From contig NC_061136.1 of the NCBI RefSeq assembly GCF_905220365.1, positions 10,333,702 through 10,397,701 of the forward strand: a stretch of 64,000 bases of DNA. Reading direction: 5' to 3'. The position numbers and the translations under genes are program-made. Origin of the DNA: Vanessa cardui. Taxonomy: Eukaryota > Arthropoda > Insecta > Lepidoptera > Nymphalidae. This document shows, piece after piece, positions 1 to 15,307 of the stretch (the first letter of the stretch is position 1; each line of letters starts with the position of its first letter). The notes beneath the pieces were generated by a model. That model made no database searches, was not told the DNA's origin, and worked only from the letters and a program-made list of their open reading frames with translations.

Positions 1-650
1 AAATCAAATCAGAAGATAGCGAAGTATTGCGTTTTGGACGAAGAAAAACTAATGCGTGTTATCTCTCCAGACTGGCACGTACAAATCCTGTACCTAAAAT
101 AATAGTTAATAAGAATTTCCCAAGTCATACTATCCTTTTACATTCATTTATGTATCGTTTTTGTACTTCTATGACGCATGAACTATTGGATTTCATCTAT
201 AAGATTCCAGTATAAAGCGACAAAGAATTAATATGTAGCAACCGAAAATAACAATATATTTCACTTCTTATAATAATAATAAAAAATACTCACAATATAC
301 AAGACATAATTGTCACTAAAATTAGAATGCAGCAATAGCTAGTTAGCAATAGTGTTATCTAGAACAGGAATCATATCAAAATAACTTCGCTAATCCTTGA
401 AAGCTTTAGTTATATCAAAGATAAATACGAGTACATCTAATTACAGAAAGCTAGCATACTAAATACTTGTAGAATAGTGTAATTTTTCTATCATCACCCC
501 ACAGTTAGACAGACGTACACTTTGTCTATCTTTGCCCGTGTATGTCGATTAAACCCGGTAAAATTATGCCGATAAATATTTACGTGTATAAAAACAAAAA
601 ATAAATAAAAATGTACGTATTTAGGATTTTAAATTAACATGGTTATTTTT

Positions 651-801
651 ATTATTAAAGTTATTAATTTCGGGATATTTACCATGTTTTTTATTTTTGT
701 TCGGTGGAGCTCGATATTTCGACATTGTCTACGAATGTCTTGTTCACGTGAACAAAAATAAAAAACATGGTAAATATCCCGAAATTAATAACTTTAATAA
801 T
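651..801. repeat. 52-bp perfect inverted repeat with 47-nt spacer
   Basis: Positions 651-702 and 750-801 are exact reverse complements. The left arm plus spacer (651-749) forms a unit that recurs in reverse at 37791-37883. So the structure is one unit plus a head-to-head partial second copy. Confidence 0.9.
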
Positions 802-2254
802 GTACGTATTTCATTACGCCTAAAGCGATGCGGGTTTGTAGTTAATATCGTTGGTTTTTAAATTAAGGGCATGTTTTGAAAGCAAGCGTTATAAGATGAA
901 AACATTTTTGCAATATAATGCATATTTGCAAAAGCATAAAAAGCTGATCACAAAAACTTACGTCATTTATTTTTCTTGTACAGTTGCAGAGAAAAAACTT
1001 AAATCTCATGAAGATCGATTAACTTTTAAAAGCATTTATCCATTACGCTGATAGTGCATCTATGACTTCATTACACTGCCATTATGTATATTACGTAGGA
1101 AAATTGAAAATGACATGTTTTTACGATGCTTAGCTGTGAAGCTATCATTAAATTTTATAAAATTATTTATAACGAGCCTGTACCCGCGGGTTTGTTCGAT
1201 TTTATATTGCACGTGGAAATATACAACAGTTTCATCATTCAATGTTGTATTTTACTTATTGATTTATTTGATAATGTAAACAAAATGTAACATTTTTATC
1301 ACGCGTAAAATCAAAAAGGTCGTCTTAAAACGTTTGAATGGTAGAGACTATAACATAACTAACGATCTTTACGTAAAATTTACAACAGAAAAAGCCCATT
1401 TTAAATAAAATATCATGTACCCAATACACATATTGTAAAACATAATTGTTTTACTTAAGGGAAGGAAAACATAGATTTTTCTTTCGACTTTTCGAAAAGG
1501 TCTAAGGTCTGTCGTAGTTATTTGCTAATCGGCATTTATGACAATTAATAAACGAGTTAAGATTGTCGCTTTAACTTACTAACTTCGTCTAAGACACAAA
1601 TATCTTACTTATGTGACGCATGTTATATATTTTTTTATATGGATATCAATATGATATGTATCTAGGCAACTAACATTGTGTTTTTAACCTACTTCAAATT
1701 TTAGAAGATCAATGATCACTAATAAACAATTGAATCAATGCTAATAAAATTATTAACATGATAAAGTTATATTTTAAATATTTTTTGTATACACTGACAC
1801 AGCTTTAATAAATTTTTAGTATATACATGTCGAAGGCAACATTACAAGCTGTTCTGTTATTAGCCCTTGATTAAAAATGTATAACGTGAATATAATTTAA
1901 GAACCTAATAGAAATCACATAAAATTACAACCTTGCAGACTGATATTCAATAGCAGCGTCAATCATCTGTTAATTAAACTAGTTTAGATGCGTTCTTGCG
2001 CTATATTTGTATTAAGGTTATTATTTTTTGTTATTCATTATGCTGTAATAACTTTGTAAGCATTTACTTTGACCACCGTAAAAACTTAACATAGAATATC
2101 GACGTTAAGCCATACAAGATACTGAAAAGAATTAAAGATAAGTATTCAAATTTGAGAATGTACTGCGTATGTTGAGTTTTACTGAGTTAGTAGGACAATA
2201 ACTCCAGGTGGTTTAGAATATGAGTTATGACATTTGTGTAAAAGCTACCTTATC

Positions 2255-2415
2255 TATATTATTTAATATTATAAATGTGAAAGTAACCCTGCCTGTCTGT
2301 GTGTCGCTCTTTCACGACCAAACTGCTGAAGTGAATTTGATGAAATTTGGTATGATACAAACTTGAACTCTAAGAAAACATATAGGGAGCGAATCCGCGG
2401 GCGACTACTAGCCTT
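2255..2415 (+). repeat. interspersed repeat family B
   Basis: CTGTCTGTGTGTCGCTCTTT, CACGACCAAACTGCTGAAGT, GAATTTGATGAAATTTGGTA and a final CCGCGGGCGACTACTAG. It closely parallels the copy at 60535-60715. Confidence 0.65.
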
Positions 2416-5299
2416 AATATATATTGTATTATACGTCAACACTACGCATGAAGAGCACGTATTTTATCCTGTTATAATACAATTAGTGACGTGGTCACTG
2501 ACGAGTAAAATTACTATTTGATTCGCTCATGTGGCAGATCTTATTATTAGTGATATTATTGTACTTATAAGAAAAATTAAGGAATATGTCTGTGAATATG
2601 GTAGCGCTGTAAATGCGTGACATTGCTTTAAACATGGAAGACACATATCCTAAACTCAGACTATTACAGAAATACTATTTTAAGTTTCTGTTACGATTAA
2701 AAATAATATATAATGCAAAACAGAATACCATATAAAATTTAATTACCTCTTTATTTCAACTGAGGGTGACGGAAAATACGGCCTGCTATGTTACACCGAT
2801 AAGTAGCTACCCAGTGATTTTGTCTCGTCACACCAAAAGAGGGAGTGCTATCGAGACTTAGTTCAGAAAACCGTACTCCATGATTTAAATACTAAAGTTT
2901 TTAAAAACAATGTTAGTCTTTGAGTCATTTAAAAACGTTATTGTAAGGGCAAAGTCGCACAAAATACGAGCAGAATTGACAAAGATTAGTGCATCATCTT
3001 TTAAAAGCACGTGCAAAGCACGTTTTGAGCCTTCGTCAAGACTCAGGATATTTCTTTTGATGAGCAAATGAGTTGCCTAACTCTTTTTATTTGCTACACT
3101 TTTAGCACCGTTGACCTGAAAAGTGCTCATACCAGCAATTATCTTTCGAAATAACTACATAATAAAGCAGCGAAATCTAAGTGATCCTTTTCTTTTAAGA
3201 CAATTTCCGACGTCCTAAGGCTTCTTTTCCAATTGAAGATTGCTCTAATTTGGATTGGTCATACCATCTAACATAACAACTACCATACTATGAAAGATTC
3301 CTACATAGTAGATTGTTTTGAAAAAAAATTATGATTAGAGCCCCGTGTTTTAATAATACAGAAAATATTATGTTTTTATCGTAAATTGTAATGAAACTTA
3401 AAGTTGAATATAATATTAATGAACAAGTCAAAACATGTTTTAGCCTAACAATTTAGCCTTATTCTTAACAATATACCAGCATTATGTAGATTGCATTCAG
3501 CGAAGCACACACGCACCGGATTGGTATTATTCGTTTGCCGTCATCAATTACAGGCGATTGTAACGGAGATCAAAGTGGCCGTCGCATGCGCAACTCATGC
3601 GTAAATTATAATACCTACTACATTGCAGACATTCGGCGTTATGTTGTGAAAATAAAGCTAGTTTGGTTACTCTAAACATGTCTTATTTTTTGTTAAGGCT
3701 TGCCTAAATACAAAGAATGGATGCATACACATAATATATCGGTATAATGTTAAATTATATTCATAATTACCTAAAGTTCAGCCTATGTTGCAATTTATTT
3801 TTTCTTATCATTTATCCTTTACGACTCTCGCGCCACAAATTATGTAGATCGTCAAGTATAAAATTTCAACTCAATCGAAACAGCGTCCAATCGCATAGAT
3901 TGCGAGCAAAAACAAGCGTATTTTTTACACAAATGATTAATTATCTTTTAATGCGTAGGTGAAATCGGCTTAAAATCAATTTAAGATTAATCTAAATTTT
4001 AATCTTTTAGCAAATGAACGTTTTGTCCTTCAGTGGTTTGTAACTGGATTAACGATGTGGGACCATTTAATATAAAGCAATTTACGAAACAAAAGATACA
4101 CGAATCGATCGTGAGGCACCAAGCTGCTTCGATAAATTCTGCCGCGGAATCGTGTTCTTGGCCACGTAAGAACGTACTTTGATTTATTAACTGTCGATAC
4201 GAGTACTAACTGTATGAAGAAAATACGAAAATTAATTTCAGAATAATGTACAAGCTATTTTAGTTTTTCATACAAACGATAAACGGCACAAATTGCTTTG
4301 ATGAAATTCTCGTTCGCGTCTTAGGCATCTTCATGGTAAATTCTCTGTAGCATCCTCATTGGATTTTCAAATAGATAGTGATAAATATAACAGTTTTTCG
4401 AAAATACACGTTAATTGATTAGCCGAATTGCGATAATGACAGGTAATAAATTCCACTTCGGACACGTGTTTTCGGTCATGGTTGATTGATTTATTACATT
4501 TTTCTGGCATGTGTATGAAGCGGCAACTGTTTGCGTTACACGTTTTCAATATTTAATTACGAAAACTTCACTCATTAAATTACATTTTTCATTTGTTTCC
4601 CTTTAAAATGTCATTACGTACTGTATTGAATTGAACTTGAATGTTAACAAAGGATATATAGTTGTTTCATTTATGATGAATTTAAATGTTTGCAATATAA
4701 TTCTTTTGAATAAATGAGTACGAATTGTTGTTAACAAACTGACCTACTCTTGTGTTATCAGCTGACTTGTTTACAAACATCCTAACCTAGGCTAATGATG
4801 AACGACAGGGCGTAGAAGGTGATCAGCGGGCCGTTGACCCCTGGTAATGACTGGCCGATGACGTTGCATGTGGGCACGTGCTGAGAATTCAGTTTTTTAT
4901 ATGTGACAGATGTGGTTTCATAGTTAATAGCGTATACGATGGAGCTATTTATAATTGTATCCATGGTACAAATTATTTTTATAGTTTTGTTTCGCTTCCA
5001 AGTTACAAGCCGTGTTGATTTTATCATGAGGTTAATTTTCATTGTTATTTCACAGATTATAATCACTTAAAAATATATAAACTCTTTATAGTATCATTTT
5101 TGACAATATTCCTTCTTTTCTGTCTATCGTACTAGTTTTAAGGAACAAGTCAAGAATTATCAGCGATTAAGCTCCTGTTAACTTGTTTTATTTCAGCAAT
5201 TAAAAATATGCCCATATTATTTTCTTCTAAAATGACTTCCTGTTAAAACTGTTATGACAGTTATAATAAATGTTATAATAGCTCCTGAATTATTTTCAA

Positions 5300-5515
5300 T
5301 TGATGGACAACACACCAATACCTTTCGAGGAGAGAGCTTAAGATTTCACTGAACCATGCAGGTCTAATACGGGTTGGATATAAGTGGCAGATTTTCATCT
5401 ACCTCGTATAGGTTTCCTCAATTTGTTATCCTTCACCGTCGAGCATGAGACGTATTACATATAAATACTGATTAAGTTCAGTGGTTCTTGTCCCGAGTTT
5501 ATGAGAGTCTACAAT
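5300..5515 (-). mobile_element. SINE relic
   Basis: Heavily diverged sequence still shows, in the order expected of the minus-oriented SINE, a TGGCAGATTTTCATCTA block, TAGGTTTCCTC, TTATCCTTCACCGTCGAGCATGAGACG and a GTGGTTCTTGTCC remnant. The head and tail are not recognisable. Confidence 0.6.
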
Positions 5516-7629
5516 TTTTATATCTATATTTTTTTCTGAAACCTGCCCCGGTTTCGCACAGGTCAATTCTAATACTAAATAAACTACATTATGTGTTTAT
5601 TTACAAAGAAAACAACTTTTTCAATCGTTTTAGAGCCATATTGATCTATATTGAATGTACAGTGTAAGGTACGTAATGGTTAAGGATAAGTGCTGTATTT
5701 CTTAAAATCGATTCGTATTTAAGCCATTATTTCTAGTAAATAGTAACGGACATGGTTATTGTGAGTTATCCATAAGAGATAGACTTATATATCAACTATA
5801 GACTTTTGCAAGGTATATACAGATTGTAGTTATACGTTTTTAAACGTTTGCAATGTAAGCGCAAAAAAAAGTTTTGATTTTCGACATCACATCAGAAACC
5901 TCTAAAACTATATTTTGTTTTGTTTAGTGTTTCTCTACTATATTATGCATGCTTTATACATAAAAACGTTCTTTATGAATCACTCTAGCTATTAAATAAA
6001 TCGCATCAAAATCCATTTCGTGATTTTAAACATCTAAGCATACATAGGGAGAAACAGACAGCGGAAAGCGACTTTGATTTTTACTATGTGATTCCATGGA
6101 TAGTAGAATCAATGCATGTGTTTTTATAATGTAAATACACATACAAAAGATTATCCGTATAAATATATAATGGATATGAAGTAGGAACCGTTATTTAAAT
6201 TCATATTAATTCATATACACATATTTCCTTAGCGGTCATCACATTTTTTTCCTTTTCATTTCAATTACAGTGTCAAGTTCTGTATCAGATTTCTGCCCGG
6301 TCTCACATCAACTAACATTGAGACGTCACATAAATGAAGACTAATACTTTTAAACATGACTTTCAAAAAGAAAGTGCTACGCAAATTGGATAAAGAGCAC
6401 ATAAGTTATAAGGTTAACATGACTTGTTGTCTTTTTTATGACATTTTGTCTGCACGTATTACGTTATTCATGATCTATGTGCAGTTTTAACTTTATCATT
6501 AGTAGTAAATAGTTTATAGGAATTTAATTCAACCCGAAATGTACAAGTCAAAACTAACAGCTTTTCCGAGCCTCAGAGAACACGTAAAGCCTGAAAGCCT
6601 TGTTGATACTGCACTTGAGTACTCCAATCGTGTCAGAACAGTGTCGAAAAAGTATGTATATGAGAAATATGTACCTTATACATCAACGGAAACACGTACG
6701 TGCCTTTTCTGAAGGTCTGTAAGTCAGATAACATATCAACAATAAAAGATAAAATAACTTAGTCAAGTTAGCTGAAACTTAATAGCTTGTAACTTAGGTT
6801 ATCGTAAAATTAGGTTTGCAAGGAATTTTCCAACAGTCATGTCATAAGCCTCATGAATGCAAACAAAGTTATGTCTAGTACTCGTGTTATAAAAATAAAA
6901 ATATATGACAAAAAATTAATGGACCATATAAGTTTAATTTATTTCAATACGTCATGGTGTATCGTTGACAAAACCGTACATACATACAATGTACATACAG
7001 ACACGCTGATGTTGTTATTGGCTCAAATTGATATGTCCGTCTTCATAACGGTTTCGTCGGATGGATCCATTCCAGCGTATCACTACATGATATCACAAAG
7101 AAAGTTACCCCCATTTTGTTATTATGTCGATTTCGATTATTAACTCTTTATTGGATTAAAAAAATATGTAAAAATAGCGCTTACGTTAACAATATATTCT
7201 ATAGTAGAATTATATATGAGGATTTTTGCAAGCTCCTATTGACGACAAAGGAATACAGAATAATGAAAATAATTATTGAAATTAAGTCCTTAAATATATA
7301 CAAATAAGAATTATATGTTTGTTATGTTCCGTACGAACCGTGCTTTAATTACTGTCTCAATAAGAATCATACAAATGGACAACTCAACATATTATAGCTT
7401 AGCTACTTAAATTTATTATTTAATGATAGCATATGAAAAACTAGAACGAATTTCTCAACTGAACGCATAGTTATTATTACGATTTTCGATTTGAATAAAT
7501 AAAATGCTATCACAAAAATCATACATCTTAAGGATCTCAATTCTCATTTTCAATGTCAACTTAATCGGCATTACTGTAATCTTATTTTCTAAGAATTATA
7601 AGTAAACGATGACTGGCGTTGTTGGAAAA

Positions 7630-7745
7630 TGGTCATAATCGGATATCAAGCGGCGCAACTGACATGTAAATCGTGATCGGATGGAGACTCGAACCCGCTA
7701 CCACAAACTACCGGTGCCACTGCGCTGAGTCAGCAAAATTTGGAA
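7630..7745 (-). mobile_element. tRNA-like SINE head relic
   Basis: On the minus strand CAGCGCAGTGGCACCGGTAG is followed by GCGGGTTCGAGTCTC, an A-box/B-box pair typical of tRNA-derived SINEs. The T arm and acceptor stem do not pair, so it is not a functional tRNA gene. Confidence 0.45.
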
Positions 7746-10700
7746 CACCTGCCGTTCTAATACGAGTACCATAAAAGCTTAACTATATCTGACTAATCAT
7801 ATAAAAATCATCTCTAATTTAAGGTTAAATAGATTCTTATTGCTATATTGTTAAAACGTTTTTATAACATTACAATTAACAAAGGATTTAAAGACAAAAA
7901 TTCGATGTCATAGTTAATTATGTTCCGGATAAACTTGTTATTAACAGATGTTCTTGCTTAATAAATATCTTATCTCTTATAATCGAATTTATATGGAAGG
8001 TATTGAGAAGGTACCGGTAGGTAGGTATAAATATATGATCAATGTACATAACCTTTAAACACTCAGGTAAAAATAAATACAATATATAGTCAAAGATTCT
8101 CACCGTCAACCTTCGTCAAAACTTTATCTAACGTATCCATATAATCATATTTGTTCGTTTTTTTTCCAAAAAATATAATTCCTTGATCCCTCTAATACTA
8201 AAAAAAAGCAAAGATGTTTTTAATCTACCATTTGAGAGATTGACAGGTCGGTTCGTTCCCGCGGCAAAGGCACCAGGTAAAAACCTTGATTAAAAATATT
8301 TCAGCGAAAGCTTGCCCGATGTTATCGGATTTTCTTTATCGTCATAATAATATATTTTGGTAAAACCGTTTGTTAGAGGTTCATCTGCCTTCCCTCATTT
8401 CGAATGAAATTGTTACTTTATTGAGAATTGAAAGTTGAGTTAAAATTAATAAAGATACTCTAAGTATAAAATATGTAGACTATTGTAAATTTGGATTCTT
8501 CTATATATTTATTAAATATATATCTTTTTATTTTTTTATTGTGCTAATTTATTGTGCTAATTTTCATGAATTTATATGTTTTAAGTTTAAGCCAGGTTTA
8601 CACATGTTATAAATTAATAGGTGCATAAAATGCAAAACTCAAGATTTGTATCAGGAGGACCATTTATTTAGCTATAACGTAAATAAAAACTAACCTATCA
8701 CTGTCAACGACATCTCAACTACTAGCAAATGCACCCTATGAAAACAGCCATTTCTCAAATTGCATGGCGAACGAATTCAACAGAAGCCGGGCCCTTGGAA
8801 AAAAATATCGAAGTAAAACCATCCCCTAAAATTATTTTAGTGAAAAGAAAGGAACTTAATACACCCCACCATGCCTCCCTATAGGCGCACCCCTTGCTCG
8901 ATATGTGTGTGTGACGGTCGCTTGTGTGAGTGCCCTCCGAACGAAACAGATGACAGCTGTGTAGGGCAGCGAAATTATTTTTAAAATAATATTTATTCAA
9001 AAAAAAGTAGCATTAATTTTACTAAAAATAATTATATTTGAATATATTATTTAAGATAATGACAGACAGCAATAAAATTGAAAGTAAGTAAATCTAAAAA
9101 TTATTTACTCACACATTTAGATAAACACAAAAAAGCTTATTGTGAAAATTTTTCAATCCAAATCTAATAGACAATTTAATTTATACAATATTTTGTTTTA
9201 ATATTAGCATAAAATCTTTTTCAATTACAAGAACTGAATAAAAGATACAAAACTTTCTAGCAACCCTACGCCGTACCGGGCGGTGTCGGGAAATCAACAC
9301 ACACATCAACACACATACGAATCCCCATAGAAGGGCACAAAGCCCGAGTGACTACCGGCAAGATATGAGCTATACCGTGATGTTGGGTATATAAGGGTGA
9401 ACAATCGGTATATTTCGTACGAAATTTAAAACTTTTGTGACGCCATTCAATGTTTATATTTTCCGAACTTCTTTTATTGTTTGGTAAAAATGTTCAGTTA
9501 ATAATTTCTAAAAGTAATTTATTGTTTTTCTTTTAATAAATGTTTTGTTGAAATTTATTTTATAGTTAATACAGTATTTCTTTATTAGTAAAAGCACATT
9601 CAAAACATGCGTACATAGCATCTATAAATTAATTAACATAACATTAATAACATATCTAAAATGCATCTCTTACAGATTCACAAGCTAAAAGAAGAAAAAA
9701 AATATATATATTTGAAATTATTTTTTAAACTAACATCATTGCTATAATAAAATTAAGTTAAAATATAACTAGAATATCTAATCATGCAATTTAAATAATG
9801 ATAAAATTAAATAACTTATCTATAAAGATTGAAATGAAGATTTATAAAAATTTCAATGTTTCGAATAGCTTTAAGAATATTTTTATATCTAGAAGACAAA
9901 CGTTCTAAGTGTGCAGTATTGTAGCACTAATATACTCATATGAGTAATACATAATTAGGTATACAGATATAATACATCCATCCTTATTAATCGTCATAGT
10001 CATAGGTTACTTAAGCTTAAGTTTTAACAGAAATAAAGAAGGACAAAGCAAATCCCAATCCAATTTATTTTCCCTAGGCCGTGATCGAAACATTAAAATC
10101 CACTCCGGACCCTCTTCCCTCGTCGTCATCTCACGTACGTTTGCAGTTCTCAAATCGACTCTAGTATGGATTACAACCTTCTGACGACGTTCCCTTCCTC
10201 AAACAAAGTTGCAGTCCAAGTAACAGAATTTAATCACAATAGGTTACTTTAGTTTCAATTTCATGATTTTATTTATAAAATACCAGCTATCCAAACCGGC
10301 GTATATTATAAATGTCTTCTACATTGAAAAATTAATATAAAAAGAAAATATAAAAATTTAATAATATTGAATGCCTTAGAATATCAGGGTATTGTATCAA
10401 AAATAATATATTTTCCAATACTCATTTACACAATATATGAGTAGATATTTCTTACGTTGACCAACAGTATTTTTTTTTTAAATCATTAAATATTTACCTC
10501 GATCTTGAACATTCTTCATATAAAATCTGTGCCTTAATTACGCATTACAACGATTTTTTTCTTTGTCTATACCCAAAAAATGTTGGCCGACTACGTTAAT
10601 GTAGTACAAAATATATTTTTTAATGATTTTATTTTTAAAACGACAACCACCGTTTGATATATTTTTAGCGAATTTTCCTTGAACATTGGGGATATAAAAC

Positions 10701-13700
10701 AGACCATTGCTACAAAATACTAACACTATAGAGATATGTACAATTAAATTTCATTTTTGTGAGAATCAATCGAACAGAATCAATATAGGGTTTTCTTTAA
10801 GAATAAGAAGATTATGAGAAGGAAGAAGGAAGGAAGAATAACAGCAACCAGGAAAAGTGAAATCATTAAAATTGAATCTTCCTGCCCTTTCAAATTATTT
10901 TATATTTATTATTCCGTACTCGTACGTAATTGATGTGAACATTTACTTAAACCCGCTTCACACTTGTGACTTATAATGTAAGTTAGATACGCACAATATA
11001 TACATATATCTTCCGGTATATTGATATTTGTCATTTTCGAAAGTCGGATACAGTATCCCTCCTCACATTTTTTATAAGATATTGTAGCTTTGAAAAAGTA
11101 TTATAAGTATTTATTTATATCAGATATGTGTTTTATTGTGATGCATATTATCTTTTTCTTATTTACCTCCTTAAATATGATATAAATTAAAGTTGAAATA
11201 CCCAGCTGTTAAAGTTAAAGTATCTGAGTATGGAAGATTGTTGGCTAAATTCCGTATAAGTATAAGTTTTCATATCTTTGAGCAGAAATAATGAACATGC
11301 AAGATAACATATAAACATATTTATTATTCATCTCATAGTCAGCGGTGCAGAAAATAATCGCGAGGAAAACTGTATATGTAGGAAAAAAATATTCGTCCTC
11401 GGACAGGATAAGAGGTTTTTGTTCAGCATTAGGTTTTTACCAACACTTTGTTGTAAACTTAATTTATTATATCTTGATACTAGAATCATAATTAAAAATG
11501 GATGTTTCTATATTGTCTATGTTCTTTAAATTTTGAGTCAGATTTCTTATATAAATATGAGTCAGCTGATGAAGATTAAATAGGTATATAACCTCTTTGA
11601 TATATTTTCTATCATCAAAATAGAATCTCTATATTTCACATTTACATAATATGTACACTTTGTAGTCAAAAACGATTAAAAGTACTTTCTCATTTTCAGA
11701 AATAATTTACTGTAGCAAAAATTATTTTAATTGTATTATTGGCAATGAATATTTTCTGAACATCATTCTTCGGAAATATTTTTTCATTAAAAATTATAAC
11801 TACAAGTTATACCTTCAAGTTACTTAGCCGAAAAGTATTCTTCAAATGTACCGCTACCTTGGAAACGTAGCAGCAAGTCATCACAGCGCAACACTTCCTA
11901 AGGAGTCCCGCGGGAGCATTACCGGGATTCACCTGCCAAATAGCATGGATAAGGCTTTATACTTACCGCTTCATTGTTTCACGACTTATATCGATTCCCT
12001 AAGGTAACAAATATACCTACGCCTTTGAAGTTGAACGATTGGAATATTTAGACTTGACTATTTGTCGGCAATAATTTCATGATAACGATGAATTGCTATT
12101 AATAGTTTAAGTTTTAGCCAAATAAGTTCGATCTATATCTACTACTTTACATTTTACAAATCATATCTAAATATTATTTTCTGTATATGAATTTCCTTTT
12201 TGGTTATAACCGATTTGGATGCTTATATTTATATAATATTTTATGTACTCATACTAAATATAAAAATATTCAGTGCCTAATTTTTAGCCTCAATCCAAAA
12301 GGTGGTAAATATCTTTGTTTTATTTTTATCTAATTAATCTCTCATTATTTATTTATTTATAAGATAAAATACCACTAAAATTAAAAAAAAATCCTTAGAT
12401 AATCCTCAAAGAAACATCATAGCTGCTGTAGTTTGTTAAAAGTTAAAGCTAAGTTGTCTGTTATAAGTAACATGACTAAGAGTCAAGCAAAATCAATTCA
12501 ATTTATTTGGATAAAATTTTGCTATTGAGATACTTATATATAAACCCTGTCGTAATAAATTGGTTACAATTACCACACCTTCCATTGCTTCGATTATTCT
12601 ACATATATCAGAGATAAATAAGACAATCTGAGGCTTTATTCCTAATCTTAGTCATTTAATTCAAATGACTTTAGAGTGCGATATATTTGTAACCACGTAT
12701 ATGATTCAATTAATTTCTAGTTCTAGTAATAGACATGACCACAGGGCTGGCTGACATCATATCTTAACGTGCCTGATAACTTTGATGGAATACAACATTC
12801 ATATCTAGAAAATGAATATAATCAATCGTATGTAGTTGTTATAAATTCATGCTTAATTTTAATATATTTATACACTACTCTTAATACATTTTTCTTTGAG
12901 AGAAACAGCTTCGTTTTTACTTTCGGCACTGTCGAATTGATGATGATTCAGAAGGATTTGAACACAACTCATCTTTATTATTATTGGCAGTATTTTTAAC
13001 GTGAACTCTTCATAAAAAAGTAATGTTTCGGTAGTTTATCGTGTATACTTAAGTAGTGCACTTTGTTCTTCGAACTCCATGTCCAATCTTCTAAATATGT
13101 ATTTCGCAAATACATGTAATATTTTTAAACTAATAACTAATAACTATAAACTAGTAACTTGAGGATATATTACCGAATATATTCGAAAACTGTTTTTAAT
13201 ATTATTCACAATAACGCATCATGAAATATAATATCATTTGAATAAAATTTGTTGAACAGTGGCAATAGCTACCGGTAAATGTGACTGTAACAATAGTAAT
13301 CCCTAGAGCCATGAGATGACAAACTAAACAAAAAATACTAGTTGTAAATCCGTCAAACGGAGACGGTAGCATAATCCTGTTATTTGCATACAAATCTCTT
13401 AACAAAATCCTTTGTTTATGCAAAAACTACAAGTAATGTTAGCCCTTTGACGCGCCGGCGCGGGCGCACAAAACATTATTGTCAATATATTGGCAATCTT
13501 TTGCAAATTGACTGTCCGCTTCGTTATTTTTTTCTATGCTTCTCTAACCCTTTTTCAAATCTATTGAACAGCTAATTTGCTTGAAATAGTTATTGTTTCA
13601 AATTTATTCTTTGTTCAACTATTTTATGTGTAAAAAATAAATAAAAAAATGGATAGTGTTAGTATTATTTCCTGATTAAAAGCTATTTGTTATACTTGAT

Positions 13701-15218
13701 ATTGAATATATAGAAAAGTACGTTGTTTACTTATACGTAGGTACTATTACATATAAGTACGTAGTATATGAATGCATAGGCGAATGTAGTAGAGGTCAAA
13801 CAAAGCGGCACGGCAAAAAGAGCCTCCACAATATGAGATTAAGTATTATTTTGAGAATAAAAAATGGCTGTTTATACTTCGTTGCACAAGAGCATGAAAA
13901 TTTTGAAGTCCTTCGACACAATTAACGTATATTTAATTAATCAAACTTTGCGGTTATTCATAATTTATCCAAAAAATCTTTGTTTTAAATTAAGGAAATA
14001 ATATCACAATAATAGCAATATTATGCATCATTTATTTGACTATGTTCTGACCTATACATACATGCTATTTAATTATCATTTCCATAGAATTGTGCCCTAA
14101 CAGATAAGTCAACAGCAAAATGAATTATACAGATAAAAAGTTGCTTACAGCATCCACGCACATGCTGATCTTATTTTAAACAAAACAGAATCTCAGCTTT
14201 GGCTTTGTATCGAAATGATAAAACTACGCGTCAAGGCTCGTGTAAGACGCGAGTAGATGCGTTGCGTGCCGGCCACACAATAAGCCCACGACGTTGATTG
14301 ATGACTTCACATTGAACGAATACATTACGAGTTTTGCTTTCATTTCATTCGATACGAATGGCGCAAGGTTATGATATGATACACGAATGATCATTCAAGC
14401 GCAAAGGATGCTTTTAACTATTGCACTAGATATATTACATTATAGGTAACTGCAATTTTGTATGCCAAGATATTCTAATCTAAATATATTGACAGTAACA
14501 TTTATTTAAAGACTGACCCTAATAAGATATCTTTCTTTGTGTTAGCAATTTCTGGGTGAATAAATACTAAATAAAGTAGCCGGAATTGCTTGTCCTTCGG
14601 ATACTGACTTATCTTTCAAATGCTTTTCGTTACAAAATAAGTCTTTTTAAAATATGAAATCGAGGGTTCTTAAAGATTATATAAAATAAAACTAAGGCTT
14701 CAGGGTAAAATAAAATGTTAACATTACTTCATATTTATTCTATATTTTATTGGTTTTATATTCACATTTTTTCCTATCATAGTTAAAAAACAATGTTTCC
14801 GTTTAAAAATTACTTTCATTTCGTACCGAAACCTAAGTCATTGTCCTAATTATCCATCACTAAATTACATACAAAAAATATTAATTATAATATTATTACA
14901 TTAAAAACAAAAAAACAGACAGTGACAAATAATTTATGTTGCCATTATTTTAATCACATCCTTATTTTACAAATTTCAGGCAAATCATAAGCCATAGATA
15001 ACATTTGCTGATACAAAGGAAGTATGAACAATTAAATGACAATGACTTAAAGTTAAAAGTACAAGCCCACTCAGATGTCTATGCCTACCCTAAAATAATC
15101 ACACTTTTGACATTGTAAAGTTTTCCACTTAACTAACCAAACATCCAATTTATGACTGGTATATAACTAGTATTACTTACACAACTTACATTAACTTAAT
15201 TAGTTACATTATAATCAC

Positions 15219-15224
15219 TTTATT
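15219..15224 (-). terminator. possible Dfd polyadenylation signal
   Basis: AATAAA on the minus strand begins 84 bases past the stop codon. Further AATAAA matches occur in the next kilobase, for example around 14745. Hox 3' UTRs are often long and AATAAA is frequent in such AT-rich DNA, so this first match may not be the one used. Confidence 0.2.
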
Positions 15225-15307
15225 ACAAGTTATCAACACAAAGGAATGGTAAGTATTAGATGAGAGTTCGTCAATGAAAATATAGCATCTTCTTTACATT
15301 CTAAAGA

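Larger units (their letters stand above)
1..15307. other. 3' flank of Dfd, no recognisable gene
   Basis: AT-rich DNA with only short, unsupported ORFs. It contains the inverted repeat at 651-801, a family B repeat at 2255, a SINE relic at 5300, a tRNA-like relic at 7630, and unidentified GC-richer stretches at 3480-3605, 8745-8965, 9255-9425 (with TATATAAG at 9388-9395), 10075-10240, 11840-12005, 13440-13475 and 14195-14350. The last few, close to the Dfd 3' end and free of repeats, are plausible regulatory DNA. The pair at 8745-9425 may be a decayed mobile element. Confidence 0.6.

Noticed and set aside
8745..9425. Two GC-rich patches with an intervening AT-rich stretch and a TATATAAG, considered as a decayed LTR element
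   Set aside because: No matching terminal repeats, primer-binding site or coding remnants could be seen.
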